From NCBI GenBank assembly GCA_030538315.1, contig JAUNUF010000006.1, positions 1 through 64,000 on the forward strand: DNA of 64,000 nt, written 5' to 3'. This document shows, in pieces, positions 53,968 through 62,730 of this stretch (its first letter is position 1; each line of letters begins with the position of its first letter). A program made the position numbers and the translations under genes. This DNA is from Propionibacteriaceae bacterium (GTDB lineage: Bacteria; Actinomycetota; Actinomycetes; Propionibacteriales; Propionibacteriaceae). The notes under the pieces are model-generated. The model was not told where the DNA came from and did no database searches. It saw only the letters and a list, made by a program, of their open reading frames with translations.

Positions 53968-55237
53968 CGATGGCCTCCAGCGTTTCGTCCACACCCACCG
54001 TGCCACGGATGGCCGGCTCGAGGAGCGAGGTGATTTCCGGGCCGATCTGCATCATCTTCGGGTTCGGCGGCTGCGACACGGCGTCGTCGGCCGTCTCGAG
54101 AATCTGCTTGTTGAGGCCCTCAACCCAATCGGCGTCGGCGAGATCTGCCCGCGGCGGGAGCGCGTCGTAGAGGCGCGAGACGTCGGAGAGCTGATCCTTG
54201 CTGGCCAGGAACTTCACGAACTCCCACGCCTGATCAGGCTGCTTGGAGTTCTTGGCGATGGCCACCTTGTTGATCCACGCTGCGGAGGTGGGCGCCGAGG
54301 AGGCATCTGCCTTGAGGCCGGGGCCGACGGCGAGCTTGTCCAGGACTGCTTCATCGGTCTGCGCGGCGTTGCCCACCAGCTGGCCACCGGAGTACATCAT
54401 CGCGGCCTGGCCGGCCACCATGGGGCGCGGGCCGGAGCCGGCGTAGACCATGTTCGGGTCTGCGAGGCCCTCCTCGTAGGTCTGCACCAGGAAGCCGAGC
54501 GCCTTCTTGCCAGCGTCGGAGTTGAAGTTGGCCTTGCCATCCACCCAGTACTCGCCACCAGCCTGGAGGAACAACTGGGCGAAGGCCTGCTGCAGGCCGA
54601 TGGACTTGTCGATGCCCCAGTCGATGGGAGCGACGATGCCGTCCTGACCCTTCACGGCGCGCGCGGCCTCGAGGAACTCGTCCCAGGTGGTGGGCAGATC
54701 CGAGACACCGGCGGCCTCGAGGATGTCCTTGCGATAGACGCCCGAGCGCACGTCTGCGGCGATCGGCACGGCGTAGTTCTTGCCGTCGTAGGCGCCGTCG
54801 GCCAGCATCTTCTCGTAGAACTCGCCCTTGTCCTCCCACGCGTTGACCTTGTCTGTGATGTCCAGGAGCACGCCCTTGTCCGCGAGCGGTGCCGTCCAGA
54901 TACCGCCGATGACCAGCACGTCGGCCAGCGAGTTCGAGGCCGCACCAGTGGTCACCTTCTGGAAGGCAGAGCCCCAGTCCGAGGTCTGCAGCTCGACGTC
55001 GATCCCGGTGGCCTCCTTGAAGGCGGGAATGACCTCGTTGTTCAGGTGATCCGTCAGGCCCTGCGAAGGGCCCAGCGCGAGGAAGCTGATCTTCCCGCCA
55101 GCTGCTGCACCGGCGGTTCCGTCGCCAGCGGGTGCGGGATCAGTGCCCCCTCCGCCTCGTCCGCAGGCCGTCAGTCCAATGGCTGCGACGCCCAAACCGA
55201 GCCCGAGAGCCCCGCGTCGCGAGATGAGGTGTGACAT
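53945..55237 (-). CDS. Sugar-binding lipoprotein of a CUT1 ABC transporter
   Basis: A 430-residue family 1 solute-binding protein. The signal peptide carries SRRGALGLG, a twin-arginine-like start, and the lipobox LTAC with Cys25. A Gly/Asp-rich tether follows and the fold begins at KISFLALGPSQGLTDHLNNEV (core FLALGPSQG). It captures the sugar outside and delivers it to the two permeases. It is the first gene of the operon and has a strong promoter with its own leader; the ROK-type regulator is divergent from it. Confidence 0.92.
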   Translation of the reverse strand: MSHLISRRGALGLGLGVAAIGLTACGRGGGGTDPAPAGDGTAGAAAGGKISFLALGPSQGLTDHLNNEVIPAFKEATGIDVELQTSDWGSAFQKVTTGAASNSLADVLVIGGIWTAPLADKGVLLDITDKVNAWEDKGEFYEKMLADGAYDGKNYAVPIAADVRSGVYRKDILEAAGVSDLPTTWDEFLEAARAVKGQDGIVAPIDWGIDKSIGLQQAFAQLFLQAGGEYWVDGKANFNSDAGKKALGFLVQTYEEGLADPNMVYAGSGPRPMVAGQAAMMYSGGQLVGNAAQTDEAVLDKLAVGPGLKADASSAPTSAAWINKVAIAKNSKQPDQAWEFVKFLASKDQLSDVSRLYDALPPRADLADADWVEGLNKQILETADDAVSQPPNPKMMQIGPEITSLLEPAIRGTVGVDETLEAIDAKVNSL

Positions 55238-55284
55238 CGTCGTCCTTCCGTTTCGGCACCATCGCCGCTTAATTCATATAGTTT

Positions 55285-55312
55285 ATTATCTAGGGAATAG
55301 GGGCGATGTCAA
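55285..55312 (-). promoter_or_regulatory. Promoter of the sugar importer/sulfatase operon
   Basis: On the minus strand TTGACA (55312-55307), a 16-base spacer and GATAAT (55290-55285). It lies in an unusually AT-rich patch between divergent genes, which is where a ROK regulator would be expected to bind. Transcription would begin near 55277, leaving a leader of about 40 bases with a good ribosome site. Confidence 0.65.
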
Positions 55313-55341
55313 GTCGTTGGCGCTTCCTGTTATCAGAAAGT

Positions 55342-55347
55342 TAGAGT
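55342..55347 (+). promoter_or_regulatory. -10 element of the ROK regulator gene
   Basis: TAGAGT ends 7 bases before the ATG at 55355. TTGGCG at 55317 would be a -35 box with a 19-base spacer. Confidence 0.4.
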
Positions 55348-55354
55348 GTGCGGT

Positions 55355-56509
55355 ATGCGGATCTCCCAGCGGCCCGCGGACATCCGCCGGCACAACCTCC
55401 GGGCGACGATGACGTCGCTCCTGGTTGATGGCCCTAGCTCGCGTGCCGCGCTGGCGGAACAACTGGGCCTGAGCCGCGCGGCACTGACCGGCATCACTGG
55501 AGATCTACTGGGGATGGGCCTCATCGTTGAAGGCGAGGGTCTCCCCTCACGTGGCCGTCCCCGCACACTGCTGCACCCCAACGCCGAGGAGTACTTCTCC
55601 CTGGGCATCGACGCGCGCCTCGATCGCATCCACGTGCTGGCCCTCGCGCTGGACGAGCGCGAAATCAAACGCTGGTTCCGTACTCTGCCTACTCCAGTCA
55701 CACCGGGCGCCATGGCCGAAATCATCGGCGAGGTCACCGCAACGGCCATCGACGAGGCGGGCCGCAGGCTCCTGGGGGTTGGTCTGGCCATGCCGCAGCG
55801 GCACGCGCGCCAGGGCGTCACGCAGCCAGCGTGGGGGTGGGAGGCCGTGGATTTCGTCCCGCTGGCTGAGGCCGCCGTCGGTGCGCACGCGTTCGACACG
55901 GTGGACATCGCCGAGGCGGCCTGCCTGGCCAATGCCTCCGCCACGCGCAGTGAACGGCTGCTGCACATCCAGGTTGGCCCCGGCGCCGGTATGGCGCTGG
56001 GCGACAGGCAGGGCCTCACCCCCTCTCTGCCGCGCACCTGGGGGCAAATCGGCCACATCCCGGTGGGAGAACCCGCGCTGCAGTGCGTGTGCGGCCGAAC
56101 GGGCTGCCTCGACACCGCGATCGGCTTCAAGGCGTTCGAACGCTACGCCGAACCGTCGGGCATCGTCGTGGATCCGGGCCCCACGCGACTCAATCGGTTT
56201 GCCGAGGCCGTGGGTGCAGCCGCTGAGGCTGGCAACGCGGCGGCTCAGGCGGCTCTGGACGAGTTGAGGGGCCACCTTGTCCAGGCGATAGCCATCGCCA
56301 GCCAGATGGAGAGCCCCCAGGAACTGACCCTGGGGGGCTACCCGCTCTTCCTTGGGCAGCGCTTCCTCGCAGGCATCGGCGAGGGCTTGGCCGAACGGCG
56401 CACCGGCACCACCTTGGTACCCAGCCCGTGGGGCGACGACGCCTCCGTTGTGGGTGCGGCCCAACTGGGCCGCGAAGTGGGGCTCGAGCGGCTGTGGGCC
56501 GCCAGCTGA
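55355..56509 (+). CDS. ROK-family transcriptional regulator
   Basis: A 384-residue repressor of the NagC/XylR type. Residues 5-60 are a winged helix (RHNLRATMTSLLVDGPSSRAALAEQLGLSRAAL, core SSRAALAEQLGLSR). The ROK domain follows, with the zinc cluster CVCGRTGCLDT near residue 245 and GVGLAMP. It lacks a complete kinase motif, as expected for a regulator. It is divergent from the sugar importer and sulfatase operon and should repress it until the imported sugar binds. The AT-rich gap between them is the probable operator. Confidence 0.85.
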   Translation: MRISQRPADIRRHNLRATMTSLLVDGPSSRAALAEQLGLSRAALTGITGDLLGMGLIVEGEGLPSRGRPRTLLHPNAEEYFSLGIDARLDRIHVLALALDEREIKRWFRTLPTPVTPGAMAEIIGEVTATAIDEAGRRLLGVGLAMPQRHARQGVTQPAWGWEAVDFVPLAEAAVGAHAFDTVDIAEAACLANASATRSERLLHIQVGPGAGMALGDRQGLTPSLPRTWGQIGHIPVGEPALQCVCGRTGCLDTAIGFKAFERYAEPSGIVVDPGPTRLNRFAEAVGAAAEAGNAAAQAALDELRGHLVQAIAIASQMESPQELTLGGYPLFLGQRFLAGIGEGLAERRTGTTLVPSPWGDDASVVGAAQLGREVGLERLWAAS

Positions 56510-56524
56510 CGCCGTCGCGAAATA

Positions 56525-56573
56525 CAACGACGAGGGGCGCCCCGGCCGAAGCCGGAGCGCCCCTCGTGGGTTG
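56525..56573 (-). terminator. Hairpin between the ROK and GlsB-like genes
   Basis: CGAGGGGCG and CGCCCCTCG pair, with an inner CCGGC/GCCGG stem and an outer ACAAC/GTTGT arm. On the minus strand T-rich bases follow (TTGTATTT). The stop codons of the convergent genes lie on either side. Confidence 0.6.
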
Positions 56574-56582
56574 TCTGAGTGA

Positions 56583-56855
56583 TCAGGCCTTGCGGCGCTG
56601 CGACCAACCGTAGATAGCGAGCACGATGAGAGCACCAACCACCGAAGTGATGACGCCACCGATGGAGAAGGACGGGCCCGAGAGGTTCAGGCTGCCCTCG
56701 AACAGGAGCGAGCCGATGAGGCCGCCCACGAAGGAGCCGACGATGCCGAGCAGCATGGTGGCGAGCCAGCCGCCACCCTGACGTCCGGGCATGATGGCCT
56801 TAGCAATTGCGCCTCCGAGGAGGCCCACAACGATCCAAGCAATGATTGTTCCCAT
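56583..56855 (-). CDS. GlsB/YeaQ/YmgE-family small membrane protein
   Basis: A 90-residue protein with three helices rich in Gly and Ala (IIAWIVVGLLGGAIAKAI, GGWLATMLLGIVGSFVGGLIGSLL, and a C-terminal helix), matching the transglycosylase-associated protein family. Its role is unclear; members are often stress-induced. A promoter with TTACAG, 17 bases and CATTGT ends 6 bases before the ATG. It lies between the ROK regulator and another small membrane protein. Confidence 0.85.
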   Translation of the reverse strand: MGTIIAWIVVGLLGGAIAKAIMPGRQGGGWLATMLLGIVGSFVGGLIGSLLFEGSLNLSGPSFSIGGVITSVVGALIVLAIYGWSQRRKA

Positions 56856-56861
56856 GCATCA

Positions 56862-56890
56862 ACAATGACAGGAAAGTTGTTCAGCTGTAA
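56862..56890 (-). promoter_or_regulatory. Promoter of the GlsB-like gene
   Basis: On the minus strand TTACAG, a 17-base spacer and CATTGT, ending 6 bases before the ATG. The layout matches that of the GntR-type regulator promoter. Confidence 0.45.
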
Positions 56891-56967
56891 ACCTTTACGC
56901 CCCTGATTCGCCCCTGGCAAGCGTGGATCACGCTCCGGATTCCCCCTTAAGGGTAGGCTGCGGAACC

Positions 56968-57312
56968 ATGGGAATCCTGCACAATATCTTCCTTCTCTTC
57001 CACTTCATCGGCTTCGCGGCCCTCTTCGGCGGTGCCTTCGCGCAGCTCAAGGGAGCCAAACGAATCATCAACCCAGCCATGTGGCACGGCGCCCTCACCA
57101 TGCTCGTCTCCGGCCTCCTCTTGGTGACCTCCCTCGAGCTCTTCACCGACGGCCCGGTCAATCACATGAAGGTGGGCATCAAGCTGCTCGTCCTCATCGT
57201 CATCTTCGTGCTCGTCCTCATGAACAAGAAGAAGAACCCGGTGCCGGATGGTGCCTTCTGGGGCATCTTCGCCCTCACCCTGCTCAACGCAGGCATCGCC
57301 GTCTTCTGGTGA
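56968..57312 (+). CDS. Hypothetical four-helix membrane protein
   Basis: A 114-residue membrane protein with about four helices: FLLFHFIGFAALFGGAFA near the start, then WHGALTMLVSGLLLVTSLEL, KLLVLIVIFVLVLM and a last helix. Two histidines (FHFIG, WHGAL) lie at helix positions. I do not recognise the family. A TAGGCT element is 8 bases before the ATG. A strong terminator follows. Confidence 0.62.
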   Translation: MGILHNIFLLFHFIGFAALFGGAFAQLKGAKRIINPAMWHGALTMLVSGLLLVTSLELFTDGPVNHMKVGIKLLVLIVIFVLVLMNKKKNPVPDGAFWGIFALTLLNAGIAVFW

Positions 57313-57325
57313 TCCTGAGGGTAAG

Positions 57326-57366
57326 CACAAGAAGCGCTCAGCCGGTTGGCTGAGCGCTTCTTTGTG
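57326..57366 (+). terminator. Rho-independent terminator, possibly bidirectional
   Basis: A 13-base stem GAAGCGCTCAGCC/GGCTGAGCGCTTC closes on a GGTT loop and is followed by TTTGTG. It separates the stops of two convergent genes. Confidence 0.85.
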
Positions 57367-57372
57367 TCTGGA

Positions 57373-58038
57373 TCAGACGAGGTGGCGGTCTGTGGCCCAC
57401 TTGGTGAGCTGGTGCCGGTTGGACAGCTGCAGCTTGCGCAGCACCGAGGAGACGTGGGTCTCCACCGTCTTGATGGAGATGAACAGCTCCTTGGCCACCT
57501 CCTTGTAGGAGTAGCCGCGGGCGATCAACTTCATGACCTCGCGTTCGCGAGCGCTCAGCTTGTCGAGCTCCTCATCCACCTGGGCGATGTCGATGGCGCC
57601 GCTGAAGGCGTCCAGCACGAAGCCTGCCAGCCGCGGCGAGAACACCGCGTCGCCGGCCGCCACGCGGGCCATGCCCTCCAGCAGCTCATCCGAGCTGATG
57701 GACTTGGTCACATATCCCCGGGCGCCAGCCCGGATGACGCCAATGACGTCTTGGGCAGCGTCCGAGACGGACAGCGCCAGGAACTTCACATCAGGCTTCT
57801 CCGGCAGCACGCGCTTGATGACCTCGGCGCCGCCTCCGCCCGGCAGGTGCACGTCGAGCAGGACGACATCCGGCTCGGTGGCAAGAATGGCCTTCACGGC
57901 GGTGTCGACGTCTTCTCCCTCGCCGACGACGGTGACATGTTGGCCGATCTCGTGGTTGACCCCAGCCCGGAACATCGCGTGATCATCCACGATCACCACT
58001 CTCAGGCCAGCATGGTCAGGGGCCGGTTCCTCAGTCAT
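57373..58038 (-). CDS. NarL/LuxR-family response regulator of the PspC locus
   Basis: A 221-residue regulator. In the receiver, Asp62 (VLLDVHLPGGGG) is the phospho-acceptor, and the switch Ser/Thr and Lys are in ALSVSDA and YVTKSI. The C-terminal HTH is LSAREREVMKLIARGYSYKEVAKELFISIKTVETHV in outline, with YSYKEVAKELF as its core. It starts at an ATG overlapping the stop of its kinase. By comparison with the Lia and Psp systems it would activate the divergent PspC genes. Confidence 0.9.
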   Translation of the reverse strand: MTEEPAPDHAGLRVVIVDDHAMFRAGVNHEIGQHVTVVGEGEDVDTAVKAILATEPDVVLLDVHLPGGGGAEVIKRVLPEKPDVKFLALSVSDAAQDVIGVIRAGARGYVTKSISSDELLEGMARVAAGDAVFSPRLAGFVLDAFSGAIDIAQVDEELDKLSAREREVMKLIARGYSYKEVAKELFISIKTVETHVSSVLRKLQLSNRHQLTKWATDRHLV

Positions 58039-59291
58039 CCGCTCATCTCCAGTTTCACGTTCGTGCCTTCGCCAAGCTCGGAGCGGATCGTCGCGTTGCC
58101 CCCGTAACGTTCCATACGAGCTCGGATCGATTCTCTCACGCCCATGCGCCCGTCGGGTACTTGTTCCGGATCGAAGCCCTTCCCCCTGTCCCGCACAAAC
58201 ACCTCGATGCTGCCTTCCTCCACCTCGGCGTACACGTCGATCCGGTCTGCCCCTGAGTGCTTCGCCGCGTTCGTCACGGCCTCACCGGTGGCCAGGATCA
58301 GCGCCTCCACCCTGTCGTCGACGGTGGCGTCACCCACGCAGACGAGCTCGACGTCCACGGCGAACCGGCCCTCCACGTCCTGCACCATCTCCTGCAGGGC
58401 GGAACGCAGCGACGACGCGCGGCGCGTCTCGCCGTACAGCCAGGTGCGCAACTCGCGCTCCTGCCTGCGGGCAAGCTGCGCCACGGCCGCAGAGTCGTCT
58501 GCCTGGCGCTGGATCAACGCGAGGGTCTGCAGTACCGAATCGTGCAGGTGCGCGGCCATGTCCGCCCGCGCCTCCGCACGGTGCCGCTCGGCATCTGCGC
58601 GGCGCACCCGGTTGCGGTGTTGATACAGCCACGGGGCAGCGACGATGAACAGGCCCGCCAGCAGCAACGCAGAAGCACCCAGCACGGTGGGCAGCTGCGC
58701 GATGCCGATCTGTGCAGCAAGGGTCCACGACAACCCTCCGCCCACCAGCAGCAAACCACCCACGAGGCGCACGACGCTCATGGTGCCGCCGCCGCGGGTG
58801 ATGCGAGTCCAGAGGTTGCGCTTGTCCGTGTGCTGCGGGAGGGCGACCCGTTCGTCGACCTGCAGCCAGATCACGATGATGCCCACGCCGCCGATGATCA
58901 TGGGCCAGAACAGCCCGGTTGGCACCACACCACCGGAGACGAACAGCCAGAGGAGCCCCACCACGAGCAGGCCGCCCGCGATCATCACCCCATTGTCTGG
59001 GCGCTCTGCCGCTGCCTGCTGGGGCCGCATGCCGCGACGGGTGGCCGCCTCGAGGCCAGCCGCTTGCTCCTGCAGCTGGCCGCTGGGCAGCAGCACCCAC
59101 AGCACGCCGTACGCAAGGAGGCCGATGCCAGAGAAGAGCGCGGCGATCACGAACCCGAACCGCACCATCTTCACGTTGATGCCCAGGTGCGCAGCCAGCC
59201 CAGCGGACACACCGGCGATCACGCCAGCCTCCGTGCGCCGCTCCAATGGCGCGCGCACGGGCGCGCTGGGCACCACCGGTAGCTGACTCAT
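58035..59291 (-). CDS. PspC-domain sensor histidine kinase
   Basis: A 418-residue kinase. An N-terminal PspC domain (residues 14-70: RRTEAGVIAGVSAGLAAHLGI, then a helix ending WVLLPSG) precedes three more helices. The dimerisation box is ADMAAHLHDSVLQTLALIQRQ with His in HLHDS, a NarX/LiaS-type kinase. The ATPase domain shows ATGEAVTNAAKHS and RDRGKGFDP. The fusion of PspC to a histidine kinase is known in actinobacteria and suggests direct sensing of membrane stress. The stop overlaps the response regulator. Confidence 0.9.
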   Translation of the reverse strand: MSQLPVVPSAPVRAPLERRTEAGVIAGVSAGLAAHLGINVKMVRFGFVIAALFSGIGLLAYGVLWVLLPSGQLQEQAAGLEAATRRGMRPQQAAAERPDNGVMIAGGLLVVGLLWLFVSGGVVPTGLFWPMIIGGVGIIVIWLQVDERVALPQHTDKRNLWTRITRGGGTMSVVRLVGGLLLVGGGLSWTLAAQIGIAQLPTVLGASALLLAGLFIVAAPWLYQHRNRVRRADAERHRAEARADMAAHLHDSVLQTLALIQRQADDSAAVAQLARRQERELRTWLYGETRRASSLRSALQEMVQDVEGRFAVDVELVCVGDATVDDRVEALILATGEAVTNAAKHSGADRIDVYAEVEEGSIEVFVRDRGKGFDPEQVPDGRMGVRESIRARMERYGGNATIRSELGEGTNVKLEMSG

Positions 59292-59404
59292 GCCTCCAGA
59301 GTGTCATGCGTGGGCAACCCAAGCCAGCCTCAAGGGGCCAATACAGGGGCGCTTCAGGGGAACACCCGATGCTGTTTGGCCGCCCAAGAGGGAAGACTGG
59401 AGCC

Positions 59405-60583
59405 ATGACCACAGAACTCGACCTCGGCTGGCTTGACCCGTCGCTCGGCGCCTTGCAGCGCCGCGAGAGCAATGGCGTGACCACCGGCCTCAGCAGGGCC
59501 ATTGCCGAGCGGCTCGGCGTTGATGCCGTGCTCGTGCGCGTCGTGTTCGTGGTGTTGGCATTCTGCGCAGGCCTGGGCGTGGCCCTCTACGGGTGGGGCA
59601 CCGTCCTCACGCGCGGCCCGCAGGGCACGCGCCCGGTGGATCAGGTGCTGCCCGGTTTCCGCGAGTGGAAGCCCGTGGCCCAGAAGCTGCTGGTCATCGC
59701 AACCACCATCGCACTCATGGCCACCATCGGTTCGGCGTTCCCATTGCCCGCAGGCGCGGGCGTGCTGGTGCTGATCGTGCTGGCCCTGATGCGCCGCCGG
59801 GCGCTCCGCCAGACGGCACCCGTGGCCCCGGGCCAGTACCCACCGCCACCCTTCCCGGGAGCCCAGCCCGCCGTCGGAGCAGTGCAGCAGGGGCCGGTGG
59901 ATGACCAATTCCTGGTTGACCAATGGCGCAGCCACATCGCCGACGCCGTGGGCACCCACCGCGCGGCCGTCCCGGGCCCACGTGACCTTCCCGAGGTTGA
60001 CCTCTATGCCCCCGAAGAGCCTGCGCCGCGGCCCACTGGTCCGCAGCCGAAGGCCGGGTGGTGGGGCGGGCTTGCCATCCTCGCCGCCATGGGAGGCACG
60101 GCCGCGTTGGCCTCCCCCGTGTTCGGAGCTTCTGGCCCCGTTGCCCTGGCAGCCACCTCCGCCGTCGGCGGGCTCGGCGTGGTGCTCTTCGCGCTCATCG
60201 CGCGCCACCGTCGGGTGCCCCGGCCCATCCTGGCGCTGTTGGCCGTGCCCATCGTCGCCATGGGATGGCTCGCCACGCAGACCTCCGGCCTCGCCTCGGC
60301 CCCGGTGGACGCCAGCGTCTACACGGTGCGCGTCGTGGCAGATGACGCCGTCGTGGATCTCCGCGAGGTTGACCTCACCGGCTACTCAGCGGTGAAGGTG
60401 GACGCCCTCATGTCAGACGTGGAGATCATCGTCCCCTCCCCCTTCCGCACCACCGTTGTCACCACGTGGGCCGGCGACGTCCACGACGAGACCGCCCAGT
60501 TCCCACCCGACGAAACCGTCCTCGAGATGGAACTGCGGGTCAGCGCCCACATGGCAGATGTCGTCATCAAGGAGTCAGCATGA
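59405..60583 (+). CDS. PspC-domain protein with a LiaF-like C-terminal region
   Basis: A 392-residue protein. The N-terminus is a PspC domain (LQRRESNGVTTGLSRAIAERLGV). Hydrophobic helices follow, then a Pro-rich stretch, further helices, and a C-terminal region of about 75 residues (VVADDAVVDLREVDL...MADVVIKESA). That region looks like the repeated beta segments of LiaF/DUF2154 proteins. LiaF proteins inhibit their kinase until the cell envelope is stressed, so this may regulate the divergent kinase. It overlaps the next gene by ATGA. Confidence 0.8.
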   Translation: MTTELDLGWLDPSLGALQRRESNGVTTGLSRAIAERLGVDAVLVRVVFVVLAFCAGLGVALYGWGTVLTRGPQGTRPVDQVLPGFREWKPVAQKLLVIATTIALMATIGSAFPLPAGAGVLVLIVLALMRRRALRQTAPVAPGQYPPPPFPGAQPAVGAVQQGPVDDQFLVDQWRSHIADAVGTHRAAVPGPRDLPEVDLYAPEEPAPRPTGPQPKAGWWGGLAILAAMGGTAALASPVFGASGPVALAATSAVGGLGVVLFALIARHRRVPRPILALLAVPIVAMGWLATQTSGLASAPVDASVYTVRVVADDAVVDLREVDLTGYSAVKVDALMSDVEIIVPSPFRTTVVTTWAGDVHDETAQFPPDETVLEMELRVSAHMADVVIKESA

Positions 60584-60777
60584 ACCGCCCACCGTTCGAC
60601 GTCGCGGCGCTCGCCGTCGGCCTCACCGCCATCGGCTTCGCCGTGGTGCTGCTCCTGGCAGACCACATCTCCTCCCCCCTCATCCAACCGATCCTCGCTG
60701 TGACCTTGGCTGCTGCCGGCACGATCGGTCTCCTCGCCTCACGCAGCCGCAACCACCACCGAAAGGAACTCCCATGA
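60580..60777 (+). CDS. Small two-helix membrane protein of the PspC operon
   Basis: A 65-residue protein with two hydrophobic helices (VAALAVGLTAIGFAVVLLLA, then a second) and a basic C-terminus (RSRNHHRKELP). It starts at an ATG overlapping the previous stop and ends overlapping the next start, so it is translated as part of the operon. No family recognised. Confidence 0.7.
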   Translation: MNRPPFDVAALAVGLTAIGFAVVLLLADHISSPLIQPILAVTLAAAGTIGLLASRSRNHHRKELP

Positions 60778-61046
60778 AGCTCACCCGTTCCCGCAACGGC
60801 ATGATCGGTGGCGTCGCCGCCGGTCTCGCCAAGTCCCTCAACCTGGATGTCACGATCGTGCGCATCGCCTTCATCCTCATCTCCATCTTCATGGGCAGCG
60901 GCCTGCTGATCTACTGCATCCTCTGGGCCGTCATCCCCCGCGAAGAGGGCGGCTCGCTGGCCGAGGACGGCTTCGAGAAGGCCAAGACCTGGTACGACGA
61001 GCAGCAGCGCAAGAAGGGCCCTCAGGGCCCCAACTACGACATCTGA
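60774..61046 (+). CDS. Stand-alone PspC-domain protein
   Basis: A 90-residue PspC: LTRSRNGMIGGVAAGLAKSLNLD, a membrane helix (IAFILISIFMGSGLLIYCILWAVIP), then a charged tail. Its small size matches PspC of Gram-positive bacteria. The operon of three genes carries two PspC domains and the divergent kinase has one more. A terminator lies 10 bases after its stop. Confidence 0.88.
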   Translation: MKLTRSRNGMIGGVAAGLAKSLNLDVTIVRIAFILISIFMGSGLLIYCILWAVIPREEGGSLAEDGFEKAKTWYDEQQRKKGPQGPNYDI

Positions 61047-61056
61047 TCGACCAAAC

Positions 61057-61092
61057 ACGAAGCGCCGCCGGCATCAGCCGGCGGCGCTTCGT
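61057..61092. terminator. Bidirectional hairpin between PspC and guaA
   Basis: ACGAAGCGCCGCCGGC and GCCGGCGGCGCTTCGT pair perfectly around ATCA. It separates two convergent genes, ending 4 bases before the guaA stop codon, but has no clear T-run. Confidence 0.75.
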
Positions 61093-61096
61093 CATG

Positions 61097-62647
61097 TCAC
61101 TCCCATTCGATGGTGCCCGGGGGCTTGCTCGTGATGTCGAGCGCCACCCGGTTGACCTCGGGGCATTCGTTGGTGATGCGGTTGGAGATCTTCTCCAGCA
61201 ACTCGTAGGGCAGGCGCGCCCAATCCGCCGTCATCGCGTCATCCGAGACGACGGGGCGCAGCACGATGGGATGGCCGTAGGTGCGGCCGTCACCCTGCAC
61301 GCCCACGGAGCGCACGTCTGCGAGCAGCACCACAGGGAATTGCCAGATCTCGCGTTCCATCTTGGCGTTGGCCAGTTCTTCGCGGGCGATGGCATCTGCC
61401 TGGCGCAGGATGGCCAGCCTGTCCTCGGTGATCTCGCCCACGATGCGGATGCCCAGACCGGGGCCGGGGAACGGATGGCGCCACACCATGGCCTCCGGCA
61501 GACCGAGCTGCTCACCCACGGCGCGCACCTCGTCCTTGAACATCTGGCGCAGGGGCTCGATCAGCGTGAACTGCAGGTCATCCGGCAGGCCGCCCACGTT
61601 GTGGTGGCTCTTGATGTTGGCGGCACCCTCGCCGCCACCGGATTCCACCACATCTGGGTAGAGGGTGCCCTGCACCAGGAAGTCGATGCCACGTTCGCCG
61701 GCGATCTCGCGGGCCTGCTCCTCGAACACGCGGATGAACTCGCGGCCGATGATCTTGCGCTTCTCCTCCGGATCCGAGACCCCGGCAAGTGCCGTGAGGA
61801 AGCGCTCGCGTTCGTCGGCGAACACCAGATCCACGCCGGTGGCGGCCACGAAATCCTGCCGCACCTGCTCCACCTCGCCCTGCCGGAGCAGGCCATGATC
61901 CACGAACACACACGTAAGCTGGGAGCCAACTGCCTGCTGCACCAAGGCGGCGGCGACGGCGGAGTCAACGCCGCCAGAAAGCGCGCAGAGCACCCTCCGC
62001 TCGCCCACCTGGCTGCGGATGGCATTGATGGATTCGGTGACCATGTTCTCCGGCGTCCAGTCTGCGGTCAGCCCGGCGATGGAGAAGAGGAAGTGCTCGA
62101 TGACCTGCTGGCCCCACTGGGTGTGCAGCACCTCGGGGTGCCACTGCACGCCAGCCAGCTTGCGCTCCGTGTCCTCGAACGCGGCCACGGGCGCGCCGGC
62201 GGTACGCGCCAGCACCTTGAAGCCCTTCGGGGCCTTGGCCACGCAGTCTCCATGGCTCATCCACACGTTCAGCGTGTTGGGCATGGACTGCAGCAGCACG
62301 CCGCCGTCGGCGATGGAGAGCGACGTGCGGCCATATTCCTTCTGCCCCGTCTCGTTGACGGTGCCGCCCAGGCCCTGGGCCATTGCCTGGAAGCCGTAAC
62401 AGATGCCGAGCACCGGAACGCCGGCGTCGAAGATGGCGGGGTCAACCTTGGGGGCGCCCTCCTCGTAGACCGACGACGGGCCACCGGAGAGGATGATGGC
62501 GGCGGGCTTGTGTGCCAGCACCTCATCAACGCTCAGCCGGTGGCTGACGATCTCCGAGTAGACGTTGGCCTCACGCACGCGGCGGGCGATGAGTTGGGCG
62601 TACTGGGCGCCGAAATCGACGACGAGCACCTTCTCGTGGGCAGTCAT
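61097..62647 (-). CDS. guaA: GMP synthase (glutamine-hydrolysing)
   Basis: Converts XMP to GMP; 516 residues. The glutaminase half has the nucleophile Cys83 in [12 protein letters not shown] and the His-Glu pair in [10 protein letters not shown]. The synthetase half has the PP-loop [11 protein letters not shown] and the C-terminal dimerisation domain ([16 protein letters not shown], with the final KPPGTIEWE). A TAGACT element 7 bases before the ATG suggests a leaderless mRNA. It is divergent from cysK. Confidence 0.97.
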   Translation of the reverse strand: MTAHEKVLVVDFGAQYAQLIARRVREANVYSEIVSHRLSVDEVLAHKPAAIILSGGPSSVYEEGAPKVDPAIFDAGVPVLGICYGFQAMAQGLGGTVNETGQKEYGRTSLSIADGGVLLQSMPNTLNVWMSHGDCVAKAPKGFKVLARTAGAPVAAFEDTERKLAGVQWHPEVLHTQWGQQVIEHFLFSIAGLTADWTPENMVTESINAIRSQVGERRVLCALSGGVDSAVAAALVQQAVGSQLTCVFVDHGLLRQGEVEQVRQDFVAATGVDLVFADERERFLTALAGVSDPEEKRKIIGREFIRVFEEQAREIAGERGIDFLVQGTLYPDVVESGGGEGAANIKSHHNVGGLPDDLQFTLIEPLRQMFKDEVRAVGEQLGLPEAMVWRHPFPGPGLGIRIVGEITEDRLAILRQADAIAREELANAKMEREIWQFPVVLLADVRSVGVQGDGRTYGHPIVLRPVVSDDAMTADWARLPYELLEKISNRITNECPEVNRVALDITSKPPGTIEWE

Positions 62648-62654
62648 GGGGCTG

Positions 62655-62660
62655 AGTCTA
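62655..62660 (-). promoter_or_regulatory. -10 element of guaA
   Basis: TAGACT on the minus strand, 7 bases before the ATG at 62647. Confidence 0.45.
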
Positions 62661-62730
62661 CTGGCAAGAAACGCACAGAAATTCTCGGCAGACCGGGAAT
62701 AAACATCCGTTCGGGCAGGTTGGCGCTGAC

